Positions 35,444 to 45,418 are shown, counted from the first letter of the stretch. The stretch: DNA of 64,000 bases from Thermomicrobium sp. CFH 73360 (GCF_023806465.1 NZ_JAMSLS010000003.1:186001-250000), one strand, 5' to 3'. Made by a program: numbers and translations. Notes: generated from the letters alone by a model not told the origin.

Positions 35444-36814
35444 ATGCTGAAGCTTGCAATCATTCGTGCGGGAAGTGCGGTCTGCGCGCGGGCACTTCTC
35501 GGGGATTCGTTTCTGTTCCCGGGATTTCAGTGGGATTACAGCCGCACCCGGTGGACATTGATGAAGCGCGGCTCCTTGACACGGAACGCGTCGCCTTTCG
35601 GTTGGTGGACGGTTCGGAGCGCGAGCGAGGATTGAGGATTTCAGCAGCGACTGACCGACAGCGGGCAGTCGATAGGGCTGATTCGGTACGAACGCCCCTC
35701 CACGTGGGTATCGACCAGCCGCTACTGTGGACTTCGAGATTCCCAAGCCCTATAGGCTACGGTCGACGATGAGGGACACGGTAGGGATCGGTGGGATTCT
35801 GCGCGGCTTGCGCACGGTGCCCGTCTCTCTGGAGATTGTGGGGAGATGGAGAAGCTGTGTCCGGCCGCGCTGCTTTTGAACCACAGTGAGCCTGGCGAGT
35901 CGGATCCGCATCGTTGATCTTTTCCCTAGAGTGTGCAGGGGACGACGGCGTACTTGGCGCTGCTGGGACTGGATTCTGAGGCTGGAGCCGAGCGAGATGA
36001 ATTATCTGTGTACGGGAATCAATCTCGTTGCGTTTTACGTGCAGCTCAAGTGCCGGCGGGGTGATCTCTAACCAGTGTTACGAGAGCTGGTGCGCGAAGG
36101 CCGCGATCCAGTCTACGGCCGGGTGCGGTTTGCGGTGTTGGAGTTCCTCGGTTACTTTGGAATTGAATCCAGTGAGCACTTTGCGGATTATGTGCCGTGG
36201 TTCATCAAGTGCGATCGGTCGGACCTGATCGAGTAGTTTGGCATTCTCCTGGACGACTATCCGCGGTGGGCAAGGCACAGATGGCGGAATGGGCACAGAT
36301 GCGCGTTGCGCTGCTCGATCCGGATGTGGCAGCACTGAAACGCTATGAAGAAGCTCGTCGGGAGAAGGAGTTGGGTCGGCTGCAGGCGCTGAGATGCGGG
36401 CGTCATGCGGACTGGCTTCGCCAGCGGGGACGAGGAGAAAAAGATAGGTCGTCCACTACACTCGGTGAATATGCGGCAATGATTCTGCATACGTGGAAGA
36501 TGGGGCAGCGGCGGGTGGTCTCGAGGAATGTCATGAACAAGGGGTTGATCGAGAATCTTCCCGACGACTGTTGTATCGAGGTGCTGTGCCTGGTTGGTGG
36601 GAATGAGGTGCAGCCAGTCCGGGTCGGGTCGCCTCAGCTGGTGGCAATCATGCAGACAAAGATTAACAGGCAGCAACTGAAGGGGAAGGCGGCACTGACA
36701 GGACGGCCGGAGCATAGGTACGACGCGGCGCTCATGGATCCCCATACTGCGGCGGAGCTGGATCCGGAAGAGATTGTGAAGCTACGCGATGGCTTGTTGG
36801 CAGCGCATCACTAG
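35444..36814 (+). pseudogene. Glycoside hydrolase family 4 (alpha-galactosidase/glucosidase-like) gene, heavily decayed
   Basis: Fragments in all three forward frames line up in order with an NAD- and metal-dependent GH4 enzyme. They are MLKLAIIRAGSAVCARALLG (from 35444), DIDEARLLDTERVAF, GYRPATVDFEIPKPYRLRST (from 35706), TVGIGGILRGLRTVP, EMEKLCPAALLLNHSEP (from 35843), SVQGTTAYLALLGL, EMNYLCTGINLVAFY, SSEHFADYVPWFIK, then GLIENLPDDCCIEVLCLVGG and HTAAELDPEEIVKLRD to the end. There are at least five frameshifts plus stops at 35915 (TGA), 35927 (TAG), 36069 (TAA) and 36234 (TAG). The metal-binding Cys-His before SVQGT is lost. Overall length (457 codons) is normal, so decay was by small changes, not deletion. 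Confidence 0.9.
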
Positions 36815-37016
36815 TGGCTGCCAGCGAGGTGGGGATGAGGTGCTGGACGCAAGAAAGAGTTATTCTCGACAAATGAGGAGTAGAAATCGGTAACTTCCGG
36901 AGGGCCTGGAAACCCGTCTGCACCGGTTCTCTTGTCCTTCATGTAGCACCTATGTGGTAGAATCGTCCTGCATCTGATCAGGTAAGAGGCGGCACAGAAA
37001 TCTGTGGGGGAACCTG

Positions 37017-39464
37017 GTGCGGCGGGAAAAGCCTGGGCTGGCGCTGCCCTATGCCGTTTTGGGATTGTTAGCTCTGATTGTGATGATAGCCCTTTGGGCA
37101 CGCGAGTATCGGCGGCGTGAACGCCAGGTCGGGGCTGGCGAGGGGAGGAATAGAACGTTGCCGGAACCCGAGCACGCTGCTGCGAAACCAGCTCAGTCAC
37201 TCCTCAGGGATAAGAGCTCTCACATGGAAATGGCAACAGTTAATGCCAAAGAGTTAAGAGTAGAGGATTCTCATTTAGACCACCATCAGAGACTCGTTCA
37301 CATTGGAGATACTACTTCTTATGGTAACAGCACGGTATTTCCTCTAGTGGTCACGAATGAAGATGTCGCTCCACGTAACAGCATTTCTCAGATACGGTAC
37401 GCGGCGGAAAATACCGAGGAGCAGCCGGTGGAGGCGGAGGAAAGATCGGATGACGGGGCGAGCGGAGATTTGAGCGCGGGGTTATCAGCTGGGTCAAGGA
37501 GTAGAGAGGCACTGCCTCCTGCATCTGAGGAGGAAGAGGGAACGAGTCCAGGTGGTGCCGAGCGGGTTATTGGTGGCCATCATGCACCGAATGTTCGCAG
37601 AAGAGCTCCGGAGCGTCGAGGTGGCCGTCATCATCAGGAAGTCGTGAAGGCCAGGACCCCAAAAAGGGTTTACCATTCACGGAATACGTCGTTGAGTGAG
37701 CCTTTTGTGCTCAAATGCCGACTTGAGGGTATGCGGTGGATTCTTGGTTTGGAGTCTCTCCAGGAGGGCATCGAATTCTGGCAGGGTGGAAACCGGCTAA
37801 ATCCGGAGCGTGTCGTTGACACTTTCTATCCGATTCGTGTGCTGGATGATGTACTCGTGCGGTTCCCCTCGGGGCAGGAGGAGCTCTACTCGCTCGCACC
37901 GAACTCGCTTCTGCTCTTCCAGCTGCACGATTTGACGGAAGGAACGTTCACACTTCGAGCGCCTGTTAGAGGACGTCACTACCTGATCATTGCCCCTGCA
38001 CACTCTCTAGCTGAAATGCAAAAAGCGTTCACTTCGGAAGTAGTGGATTTAGAGGATTGGATTGCGTATGTAGTACTCTGGGACCCGGGACAGATTCCTT
38101 CTAGTATCTGGAATAGGCTACACCTTCTGCATGGTTCTGATCGTGTGACCATACAGTTTGAGGGGGAGTGGATAAAAGGTGTTGACCACCGGTATCGGGC
38201 TCTTCGCTCGCCCCCACGGATTCGATGGGATGGGCAAACCACTGTCACCAAACTAGTGCTTCGTCTTGAGGAGCGACGTGCTGGGCGTGTGTGGACGAGG
38301 AGCTTTTCTGTCGAAGGGAACGAGGTGGAGATTCCACCCGCCATTCGGGAAGAGATGATAGACCTTGAAGTCGGAAGGTTTAGTGTTCGCTGTTATGACG
38401 CAGAGGATCAACTCCTTGGAAGCGATGACTTTCGATTGATTGTAGGTCTGCACGAAGTTCGGCGGGAACTGCTCGAGGACAATCTGGTCAGAGTGCAGTT
38501 CATCCTCGCGGATGAATATCATGTTGAACCGGATCAGCTCGAAATATGCCCCGAAGGTGGGAGTCGCGGGTCGAGTTTCATCGTGGATCCGACGCAACGA
38601 CAACGCGACCCGGCGCAGTGGGATCTTCTCCAGTGGAGGGTGATTGCGCCCACTGGTGCGACACTGCCTGTCGGCGTTAACCTGGAGCGGTTCTTTTGGG
38701 TGGTCGAAGACGATTTTGGTCAGGTGCCGCCGGGCGAGCGTTGGGGCAGTCGCCCGACAGGACTTTCACGTCGGGATTTCCAGGCAACTTCATCGAAGAT
38801 TCTTTGGCTGTGGATTCCGCCATCAGTGTCAAGAGAAAGGGCAGCCGTACTCGAGATAGTAGAGAAACGGGAGAAGTTGCAGAACACTTCATTGCGAGTT
38901 GGTAAAAAACCATTCATGAAGATACCTTTACGCGACTTAGGACATCTTGTTCCAGAGAGGGCGGGAGAATATGATCTCCTCTTGCGTATCGCTTCGGTAT
39001 CGCTTCATATTGCAACCATTGAGATTCGTGCCACATGTCGGCGGTGTGGATATGGTGCTGCTGATGAGAAGTTATTGTGGCATCACATTCACAGAGAGCA
39101 CAGCAATGAGTTCTTTAGTGAGATAGATCCTGAAGAGTATTGGTTGAGACAAGGCAAGAAGCTTCCTGAGCGTGTTTGTCAGTGCATGTACTGTGGTATG
39201 GGGTTTGCAGAGGATGGTTGTGACAATGCGAATACACTTGTCGGTCTGCATCAGAGAAAGGAATGCCGTGAGGCTCGTCGGCGATTTCGGGATGGGCCTG
39301 TGACGGAAAGCTTTCGTGTGCTCACGCGTGATCAGCCGAGAGAGATGATCCGCGCGTTGATAGGACAGAAATGGCAGTGTCGGTGTGGCGTGGTTGTTTC
39401 TCTGGAGGAGCAAAAGGAGCATCTGCAGAGGCATCATGCACCGGAACTGCTCGAATATTCTTGA
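37017..39464 (+). CDS. Membrane-anchored protein with C-terminal zinc-finger-like motifs, partner of the DUF1998 helicase
   Basis: An 815-residue protein that I do not recognise. One N-terminal membrane helix (about 9-28) is followed by a polar, probably disordered linker (about 30-225). A large beta-rich region (about 230-660) contains Ig-like strands such as VTKLVLRLEERRAGR. Three metal-binding candidates end the protein: Cys 674/677 with downstream His (CRRCGYG, then HHIHREH), Cys 721/723/726 with LHQRKEC, and Cys 788/790 with HLQRHH. The GTG start follows GGGGGAA. The stop is 11 bases before the helicase gene. Codon use is A+T-richer than the flanks, pointing to transfer. The topology suggests a sensor or scaffold tethering the helicase to the membrane; that is inference. 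Confidence 0.85.
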   Translation: MRREKPGLALPYAVLGLLALIVMIALWAREYRRRERQVGAGEGRNRTLPEPEHAAAKPAQSLLRDKSSHMEMATVNAKELRVEDSHLDHHQRLVHIGDTTSYGNSTVFPLVVTNEDVAPRNSISQIRYAAENTEEQPVEAEERSDDGASGDLSAGLSAGSRSREALPPASEEEEGTSPGGAERVIGGHHAPNVRRRAPERRGGRHHQEVVKARTPKRVYHSRNTSLSEPFVLKCRLEGMRWILGLESLQEGIEFWQGGNRLNPERVVDTFYPIRVLDDVLVRFPSGQEELYSLAPNSLLLFQLHDLTEGTFTLRAPVRGRHYLIIAPAHSLAEMQKAFTSEVVDLEDWIAYVVLWDPGQIPSSIWNRLHLLHGSDRVTIQFEGEWIKGVDHRYRALRSPPRIRWDGQTTVTKLVLRLEERRAGRVWTRSFSVEGNEVEIPPAIREEMIDLEVGRFSVRCYDAEDQLLGSDDFRLIVGLHEVRRELLEDNLVRVQFILADEYHVEPDQLEICPEGGSRGSSFIVDPTQRQRDPAQWDLLQWRVIAPTGATLPVGVNLERFFWVVEDDFGQVPPGERWGSRPTGLSRRDFQATSSKILWLWIPPSVSRERAAVLEIVEKREKLQNTSLRVGKKPFMKIPLRDLGHLVPERAGEYDLLLRIASVSLHIATIEIRATCRRCGYGAADEKLLWHHIHREHSNEFFSEIDPEEYWLRQGKKLPERVCQCMYCGMGFAEDGCDNANTLVGLHQRKECREARRRFRDGPVTESFRVLTRDQPREMIRALIGQKWQCRCGVVVSLEEQKEHLQRHHAPELLEYS

Positions 39465-39475
39465 AGGAGTGCCGA

Positions 39476-42400
39476 ATGAATGAGTCACTGATACTCGTGA
39501 GTGAACGGCTTCGAGCGGTGTATCGGAATTTCCTTTTGACAGAGTTTTGGTTTCGTGAGCCGCTGCTTCGCGATTCGTTCACTGAGGCACTAGGTAGACT
39601 GGAACTTGTACGGGAACCGTATCTCGAACTTGTACCGCGTTACCGCCCAGGAGGCACTCCCCGTGAGATCCTTCGTGAGCTCCTGCGGGAGGAGCCGCTA
39701 GATGCGTTCCTGAATGCGATGCATGGCGATCGTCCGCTCTATCAACACCAGGAAGAGGCACTACGGAGAAGTTGGTTGGGAAGGAATGTCGTTGTAGCAA
39801 CAGGTACTGGTAGTGGGAAGACTGAAGCATTTCTGCTTCCTATACTGTTATACCTTTACCAGGAATGGTTGCAGGGGAAGCTTGGGCCTGGAGTGCGTGC
39901 GCTTATTCTCTACCCAATGAACGCACTCGCCTTTGATCAACGTGCACGCCTAGCAGAGATCGCGCGGGTGCTGAAGGAGCAGGACTCGCCCTTCCACTTT
40001 ACCTTTGGGCAATATACAGGCAATACCCCGGAAAATTGGAAGGATACGAAAAGGGGAGCAGCCGAGTGGGAAGAGTGGCGGGGAGCGCACACGATTTGCG
40101 AAGATGGTCGAGTGATGCATGGCGAACTGATTTACCGAGAAGAGATGCGCAGCGCGCCACCGCACATTTTGATCACGAACTACTCAATGCTCGAGTATCT
40201 ACTGATCCGCCCAAATGATAGTCCATTTTTTGATAACGGTGCCGGGCGGTCTTGGCGCTTTTTGGTCGTGGACGAAGCACATACCTATTCTGGGATTCGG
40301 GGTCAGGAACTCGGGCTGCTACTCAGGAGACTTAAAGAACGTTTGCGACAAGGCGGCAGCGACGGGAACTTCCGTTGTATTGCGACCAGCGCGACGCTTT
40401 TCGCTGGCGACGATGCCCGAAGTCGGGCGGCTGATTTCGCGAATCGACTCTTCGGTGAGTCTTTTTCTTTAGAGGATGTCATTGTTGGTGAGCGGGGACG
40501 ATTAGTTGATTCCCTTCCACCGACGGTGGAGTCAGAACTACGGGAACGGGTGACCCGCCTCGAGGAGGTTTTGCGAGATGGGCCGCGGCCTCTTGATGAG
40601 ATAGCAGGGAACGTATTCCCCGACGAAGAGATGGAACAGCGGAATGAGCGGCTGCTTTCGTTGCTTGATCTGCTGAGTAAATTGGGAGATGCGCCGTTCG
40701 CTCGTCTGCGATTTCACATTTTCGTGCGTGGGCTCGACGGTGCATATATCCGGTTTTCGCCGAGCACGAAAATTGTGTTGTCAAACGAAAACGATGAAAC
40801 GGGGAAGGTTTTTGAGATCGCGCTTTGTCGGGAGTGCGGACAACATTATCTTGTGGGGCAGGTAAAAGGGGATTATTTTGGGATAGCTAATCGAGACTAC
40901 TCGAGTATAGATTTCCGTATAGATTACTTGCTGCCTGTGGAAAGGAGTGAGGAGGCGACACATCGCCTTTGTCCTGTTTGCGGCCGTCTTGTCTCTGTGA
41001 GTAGTTCTTGTTGTGTAGAATCCGAACGCATGATTTCTGTTCGATATGAGCGTGAGGCGCACGACTATGAAAAGGGGGAGCTACGGTATTGCGTGGTCTG
41101 TGGCTCGAGGGGTACAGATCCCGTTAGGGAAATCGTGTATGGGCCGGAATGGCCGCAGGCTGTAATTACGACGAGTCTTCTGGAGATGCTGCCACCAGAC
41201 CGACAGAAATTGTTGGCCTTCGCTGATGGGCGGCAGGATGCGGCCTACTTTGCCGTGCGTCTTGATGTCTGGGCCAGAGATCTGGCAGAGCGTCGTGCTA
41301 TTGTCGCTGCGCTCGAACACGCATCGGAGGAGGAGTGTCGAGACGGGTTTTCGCTGGATGATCTTCACCGGAGACTCTTGGTGGTTGCGCCGCAAATCTT
41401 TCGCGACTCGGCTGCTGCGTCCCCGGGTGAAGTCCGGCGAGCTGCTTGGGTGGCGGTGATTCGGGAGCTCACTGCGACTGAAGACAGCCGATCAATCACT
41501 TCGGCGGGACTTGGCTACTGGCGACTCGCTTGGCCGGGGCTACAGGAGATCCCGCCAGAGATTTTCGGGAACCGACTTCCTCCATCTGCGCGAGTCGGTG
41601 ATGTCGTTGAGGTCCTGCTGTTAACGCTTGTACCAGTTCAGGCTGTGGCGCTTGAACGAGTTTGCTTCGACATGGAGAGATCACAACTAAAATATGTAAA
41701 AATTGGAGCACCTGCTTCGGATAGTACAGTGGTCAGTTGGGACGGTGTCGAGGGAAGGACATTGAACCGGCGCGTCGATTATTTGGTTCGCGTCTTCAAG
41801 AGTCAGAACAACAACTGTGATGAAGCAGAGTTGCGGTCTCAGGCACGGGAATGTCTACGGCGAGTTTGGGAGTGGCTCTTACGGTCGGAACAAGGGCTCC
41901 CAGAGCAGGATCGGTTATTGGTTCCGCATTCTGGGAAGGGGTTCCAGCTTAATCCGCGTTGGTTGCGGTTGATCCCATTTCGGGAGGGGCAGACGGCGCT
42001 GCAATGCACTTGCTGCGGCCGAATAAGTGTGCAACAGGGCTGTGCTTGTCCTAGGTATCGTTGCCCTGGGGTCCTGGAACCGGTGCCGGACCCCTTCAGT
42101 GGTGGTCAGTTCTATCGCGAAGTCTATCGCAATACAGGTAGCTTGCAGAGATTTCTGGTTGAAGAGCATACGGCGCAACTCACGAATATGAAAGCCTATG
42201 AGTACCAGACGAGATTTAGTAAGGGCAATCTTCATGTTCTTAGTTGTTCAACGACATTTGAGCTAGGAGTAGACCTTGGCAGTATCGATGTTGTCTTTAT
42301 GCGCAATGTGCCTCCAGAGCCATTTAACTATGCGCAGCGTGCTGGGCGCGTGGGGCGCCGACAGCGAGCGGGTCTTGTCGTAACCTACTGTCGGAACCGT

Positions 42401-43951
42401 CCTCATGATCTATATCACTTTATGAATCCGCAGCGGTTGCTCAACGGTCATGCGCAGACCATGGTGCCTCGTGCCTGGAGTGATCGGGTCATCGAGCGAC
42501 ACGTGACGGCATTGGTCTTTTCCTGGTATTTCCGGTGCTACCCTACCCGGTTCGGCGATGTCGAGCAGTTAATCGGGGGCGATTGGAAGCAGCCGGCACT
42601 GCTGCAGATATTGAAAGAATTTATTCAAAAACATCGCAGCATCTTGGAAGAAGAGATTGCTGCGGTTTTGGGTGAGACAGAGGCAATTAGAGAAGATTGG
42701 CTCAATAAGATTGTAAGTAGCGATGGAGTACTGGCCCGAGCACTCGCTGAAGTAGGCGAAGATTACCTTGCTGTTCTCAGCTTTGAAGAGGTGTCGCGTA
42801 ACGCTCGCCGATATTCTGACGCCGATTGGGCAAGGCGTCGTGCTGAGACGATAGCGCGAGAAGATGTCTTGTCTTTCTTATCTCGGAAAGCTGTTATTCC
42901 GAAGTATGGTTTTCCCGTTGACGTGGTCGAGTTGATGGTGCCCGACAGTTCGAAGGAGGTTGAGCTGACCCGTGACTTGAGGCTTGCCATCGCGGAATAC
43001 GCGCCTGGGCAAACCGTGATCGCAAACAAGTACGAATGGCGTTCTGGCGGCCTGAAGGTAGTGGCGAGTCGTGCTCTGCCCAGGCGGCAGTATCGAGCCT
43101 GTTTTTGGCATGGTAGTTATGTTGAAGCCGAGTACAGTGGGCCGAATTTGGAATTGTCCTTACCGTGTGGCTGTCGAGGAGAGGTAGGAGAATATGTGCA
43201 GCCGCTCTTTGGTTTCTTTGTACCGAGAGGCGAGAAATGGCAAAAGCGTTCATCTTTCCGTCCACGTGTATCTTTGGCAACCTTGTACTTTGTAGACCAG
43301 GGGCATGAACGGGATCCTTTACCGTCGTTTTCTGAGTATGGACGGCCACCCTGCCTCCGCGTTTCAGCAGTAACGCGACGTACAGTGGTTGTCCTGACGA
43401 AAGGGGAACGAGGCCGTGGGTTCCTCATTTGTCTAGAGTGCGGGACGTGGTTAGAGGGTAATCAGGCCAGAAGGCACGAACATAGCGGGCGTAACGGCCG
43501 GCCATGTGGCGGACAACCAATGCGCGTTGCCTTGGGCCACTCCTTTGTGACGGATGTCGTGCGCCTCGATTTTCTGCTTCCGGTACCTGGTCGCGACGTC
43601 TTCGCCTTAAGTCATGGGTTAGTTGCGGCCATTGTTGCAGGTGTGAGCCTTGTGCTGGAAATTCCTCATACAGAGGTAGGTGGGACGCCGGTTTATGGTG
43701 ATAGTTGCCCTGCAATTGTCCTGTTTGACGACGTTCCGGCTGGTGGCGGTGTCGTGGCACGGCTAGAGAAGGCGACGGTCCTGCGCAGTGTTCTGGAACA
43801 GGCACGTGACCGCCTCAATGGAAGCTGCGGATGCGGGCCCGACGGAAGCTGCTACGCGTGTCTCCGAACATACCGCAATCAGTCGCTGCATAGCGACCTG
43901 CGGCGAGGACTCGTGTACGAGTATCTCAACAGGGTCCTTGAGCACTGGTGA
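39476..43951 (+). CDS. Large DEAH-box helicase with DUF1998-type C-terminus
   Basis: A 1491-residue superfamily 2 helicase. Motifs in order: PLYQHQEEALRRS, Walker A TGTGSGKTE (109-117), DEAH (266-269) in VVDEAHTYSG, ATSAT (303-307), CxxC zinc pairs near 451 (CREC) and 512 (CPVC), a Cys-rich knuckle (CTCCGR, then CPRYRCPG), motif V STTFELGVDLG and motif VI QRAGRVGR (from 954). A C-terminal DUF1998 module has PAIVLFDDVPAGGGVV and a four-Cys site at 1451/1453/1459/1462 with YACLRTYRNQ. DUF1998 helicases occur in MrfA repair and in DISARM (DrmA/B) and Druantia (DruE) phage defence. GAAGGAGT lies 5 bases before the ATG. The gene is strikingly A+T-rich in places (23 of 60 bases G+C in 40861-40920). 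Confidence 0.93.
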   Translation: MNESLILVSERLRAVYRNFLLTEFWFREPLLRDSFTEALGRLELVREPYLELVPRYRPGGTPREILRELLREEPLDAFLNAMHGDRPLYQHQEEALRRSWLGRNVVVATGTGSGKTEAFLLPILLYLYQEWLQGKLGPGVRALILYPMNALAFDQRARLAEIARVLKEQDSPFHFTFGQYTGNTPENWKDTKRGAAEWEEWRGAHTICEDGRVMHGELIYREEMRSAPPHILITNYSMLEYLLIRPNDSPFFDNGAGRSWRFLVVDEAHTYSGIRGQELGLLLRRLKERLRQGGSDGNFRCIATSATLFAGDDARSRAADFANRLFGESFSLEDVIVGERGRLVDSLPPTVESELRERVTRLEEVLRDGPRPLDEIAGNVFPDEEMEQRNERLLSLLDLLSKLGDAPFARLRFHIFVRGLDGAYIRFSPSTKIVLSNENDETGKVFEIALCRECGQHYLVGQVKGDYFGIANRDYSSIDFRIDYLLPVERSEEATHRLCPVCGRLVSVSSSCCVESERMISVRYEREAHDYEKGELRYCVVCGSRGTDPVREIVYGPEWPQAVITTSLLEMLPPDRQKLLAFADGRQDAAYFAVRLDVWARDLAERRAIVAALEHASEEECRDGFSLDDLHRRLLVVAPQIFRDSAAASPGEVRRAAWVAVIRELTATEDSRSITSAGLGYWRLAWPGLQEIPPEIFGNRLPPSARVGDVVEVLLLTLVPVQAVALERVCFDMERSQLKYVKIGAPASDSTVVSWDGVEGRTLNRRVDYLVRVFKSQNNNCDEAELRSQARECLRRVWEWLLRSEQGLPEQDRLLVPHSGKGFQLNPRWLRLIPFREGQTALQCTCCGRISVQQGCACPRYRCPGVLEPVPDPFSGGQFYREVYRNTGSLQRFLVEEHTAQLTNMKAYEYQTRFSKGNLHVLSCSTTFELGVDLGSIDVVFMRNVPPEPFNYAQRAGRVGRRQRAGLVVTYCRNRPHDLYHFMNPQRLLNGHAQTMVPRAWSDRVIERHVTALVFSWYFRCYPTRFGDVEQLIGGDWKQPALLQILKEFIQKHRSILEEEIAAVLGETEAIREDWLNKIVSSDGVLARALAEVGEDYLAVLSFEEVSRNARRYSDADWARRRAETIAREDVLSFLSRKAVIPKYGFPVDVVELMVPDSSKEVELTRDLRLAIAEYAPGQTVIANKYEWRSGGLKVVASRALPRRQYRACFWHGSYVEAEYSGPNLELSLPCGCRGEVGEYVQPLFGFFVPRGEKWQKRSSFRPRVSLATLYFVDQGHERDPLPSFSEYGRPPCLRVSAVTRRTVVVLTKGERGRGFLICLECGTWLEGNQARRHEHSGRNGRPCGGQPMRVALGHSFVTDVVRLDFLLPVPGRDVFALSHGLVAAIVAGVSLVLEIPHTEVGGTPVYGDSCPAIVLFDDVPAGGGVVARLEKATVLRSVLEQARDRLNGSCGCGPDGSCYACLRTYRNQSLHSDLRRGLVYEYLNRVLEHW

Positions 43952-44017
43952 GCCCTGCGCCGCTGGGTATCTCCCAGTCTGTCTAGCTGAACGGGGCATT
44001 CAGGATCCGGAGAGAAC

Positions 44018-44713
44018 TCATCGCTTCCTACGACGGGCCGTGACCGCGTCCACAGAGAGGCGGACCGCGTCCTCGGTGATCTCGGCGATCCATTGGGCTG
44101 GGATATGCAGGTGCTCACCTCCAAAGAGTCCCGGGTCAACGGCGAGGCTCACGATTTCGCCATCCTCGTTGAGGTGCACATGCTCGACCTTGCCAAGCCG
44201 TTCGCCGTCACTGGCGATGACAGCAGTTCCGCGGTCGATGCGAACAGCCTCTTGAGGAAGATTACTCTCGACCTCAACAGGTGGAGTGATTGGGGGAACC
44301 GAGCTCGGCAGAGTGCCGCCGCCAGGCTCGTAGGGCGCAGCACCGAGGTCGGGAACGACGGGTTCGCGAGCCGGGGTGCCCCACAACAGCGGGATCGGGC
44401 CAAACCCGCCCCCACTGGGCCAGACATAGGGGAGGCTGGCGGCTTCTTCCGCCGTGAGGCGCACGAACTCGGCCTCAACAAAAAGCGGGAGTTCTCCGGT
44501 TCGTTCGACATCGAGGGTAAGCCACACCGTTCCGTCTGGTGCAACTGCGTCGATCAGCGCGCGGTCGACGATCCGGTCTTCGCTGAGGAGCCAGCCGCGG
44601 TGCACGATGATCGCTTGCACCTCAAGGGAATTGGGGTCGAGCACCAGCTGGTCCACTGTGCCGATCCGTTTGCCGTCGCGACTCATCACTGGCCGCCCGA
44701 GTTCGATATGCAT
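44018..44713 (-). CDS. Protein with two PRC-barrel domains
   Basis: A 231-residue protein made of two PRC-barrel units joined by a Pro/Gly-rich linker (about 95-145). The first is MHIELGRPVMSRDGKRIGTV, then DPNSLEVQAIIVHRGWLL; the second is IDRGTAVIASDGERLGKVEH, then DGEIVSLAVDPGLFGG. PRC barrels are small beta domains of ribosome maturation factor RimM and photosynthetic H subunits; stand-alone ones bind proteins or ligands and are linked to stress. No signal or membrane segment is visible. AAGGGGG lies 6 bases before the ATG. It is convergent with the helicase gene. Confidence 0.88.
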   Translation of the reverse strand: MHIELGRPVMSRDGKRIGTVDQLVLDPNSLEVQAIIVHRGWLLSEDRIVDRALIDAVAPDGTVWLTLDVERTGELPLFVEAEFVRLTAEEAASLPYVWPSGGGFGPIPLLWGTPAREPVVPDLGAAPYEPGGGTLPSSVPPITPPVEVESNLPQEAVRIDRGTAVIASDGERLGKVEHVHLNEDGEIVSLAVDPGLFGGEHLHIPAQWIAEITEDAVRLSVDAVTARRRKR

Positions 44714-45418
44714 GGCGCGCCCCCTTGTCCGCTATCCGTCCGCTCTCGAGGATAGCGGGCTTGCTGCCGACCGGGAAGGGGGTGACGATCTGCCCTGGGT
44801 CCGTGCGAATAGGTGATCTGGCCGGTGCTGACCCTGTGGAGGTGGCGATTACCCGAGTTTCGTGCGCCAGGGGGAAGAGACTGGGGTGAGAAACAATTAA
44901 CAGCTTTCGCTAGTCACCGGTGTTTTGGTTAGAAACGATACACGAGAGAAGTTGGGCAACAAACACCCAGTCATTCTTTATCTGCCTACCCGCGGACCGA
45001 CGGTTTTCCATTCTGGAGGAGCTCGCTTGTTGGGAAACTGCGAGGGCGAATTTGCTCGCCCAGCTACGCGCCCGTGCCTGACCATGCCTCCTTCGTACGT
45101 GTCCGATTCGGAAGAAGACAACGATATCGATGGTGGGGGAGCGAGGGCTGATAAAGGGGACGCTTTGATTTCGATTTCAGAACGCTGAGAGAAGGAGAGT
45201 CCGGACTGCGTTCGTAGCGCCGGAGAGATAGTCGATATGCCGTACCGGCAGGAGCGGCGTACAATAACGGGCAGCGCGGAGCGGCAATATGTTTCTTGTT
45301 GCTCGTGTCGGGACACGTGGCGAGCAGTAAGCACAGTGAACCGCGTGCCGCTCGTTGACACGAGCAACGCGAGGACATGGTCGAGGGGACAGGTATACTG
45401 AAGCCGGTGAGGTCGGTC
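44714..45418. other. Divergent control region between the PRC-barrel gene and the Fur-family gene
   Basis: About 700 bases with no supportable gene. It holds a 12-base inverted repeat (45298-45368, entered separately) and TATACT at 45394-45399, a good -10 placed 20 bases before the regulator start. A shorter hairpin GGGCGA/TCGCCC occurs near 45050. The minus-strand frame 45955-44978 crosses the regulator and has no protein features. Confidence 0.45.
45298..45368. promoter_or_regulatory. Separated 12-base inverted repeat upstream of the Fur-family gene
   Basis: GTTGCTCGTGTC at 45298-45309 and its exact complement GACACGAGCAAC at 45357-45368, 47 bases apart. The right copy lies close to the -35 position for TATACT at 45394. 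GCTCGTTGACACGAGC inside the right copy is itself palindromic (6-base arms). Could be an autoregulatory operator. Confidence 0.5.

Noticed and set aside
37017-43951. Assignment as a complete DISARM or Druantia locus
   Set aside because: No methyltransferase, DrmC-type nuclease or recognisable Dru partner is present, and the helicase size is intermediate; only the DUF1998 helicase class is shared.
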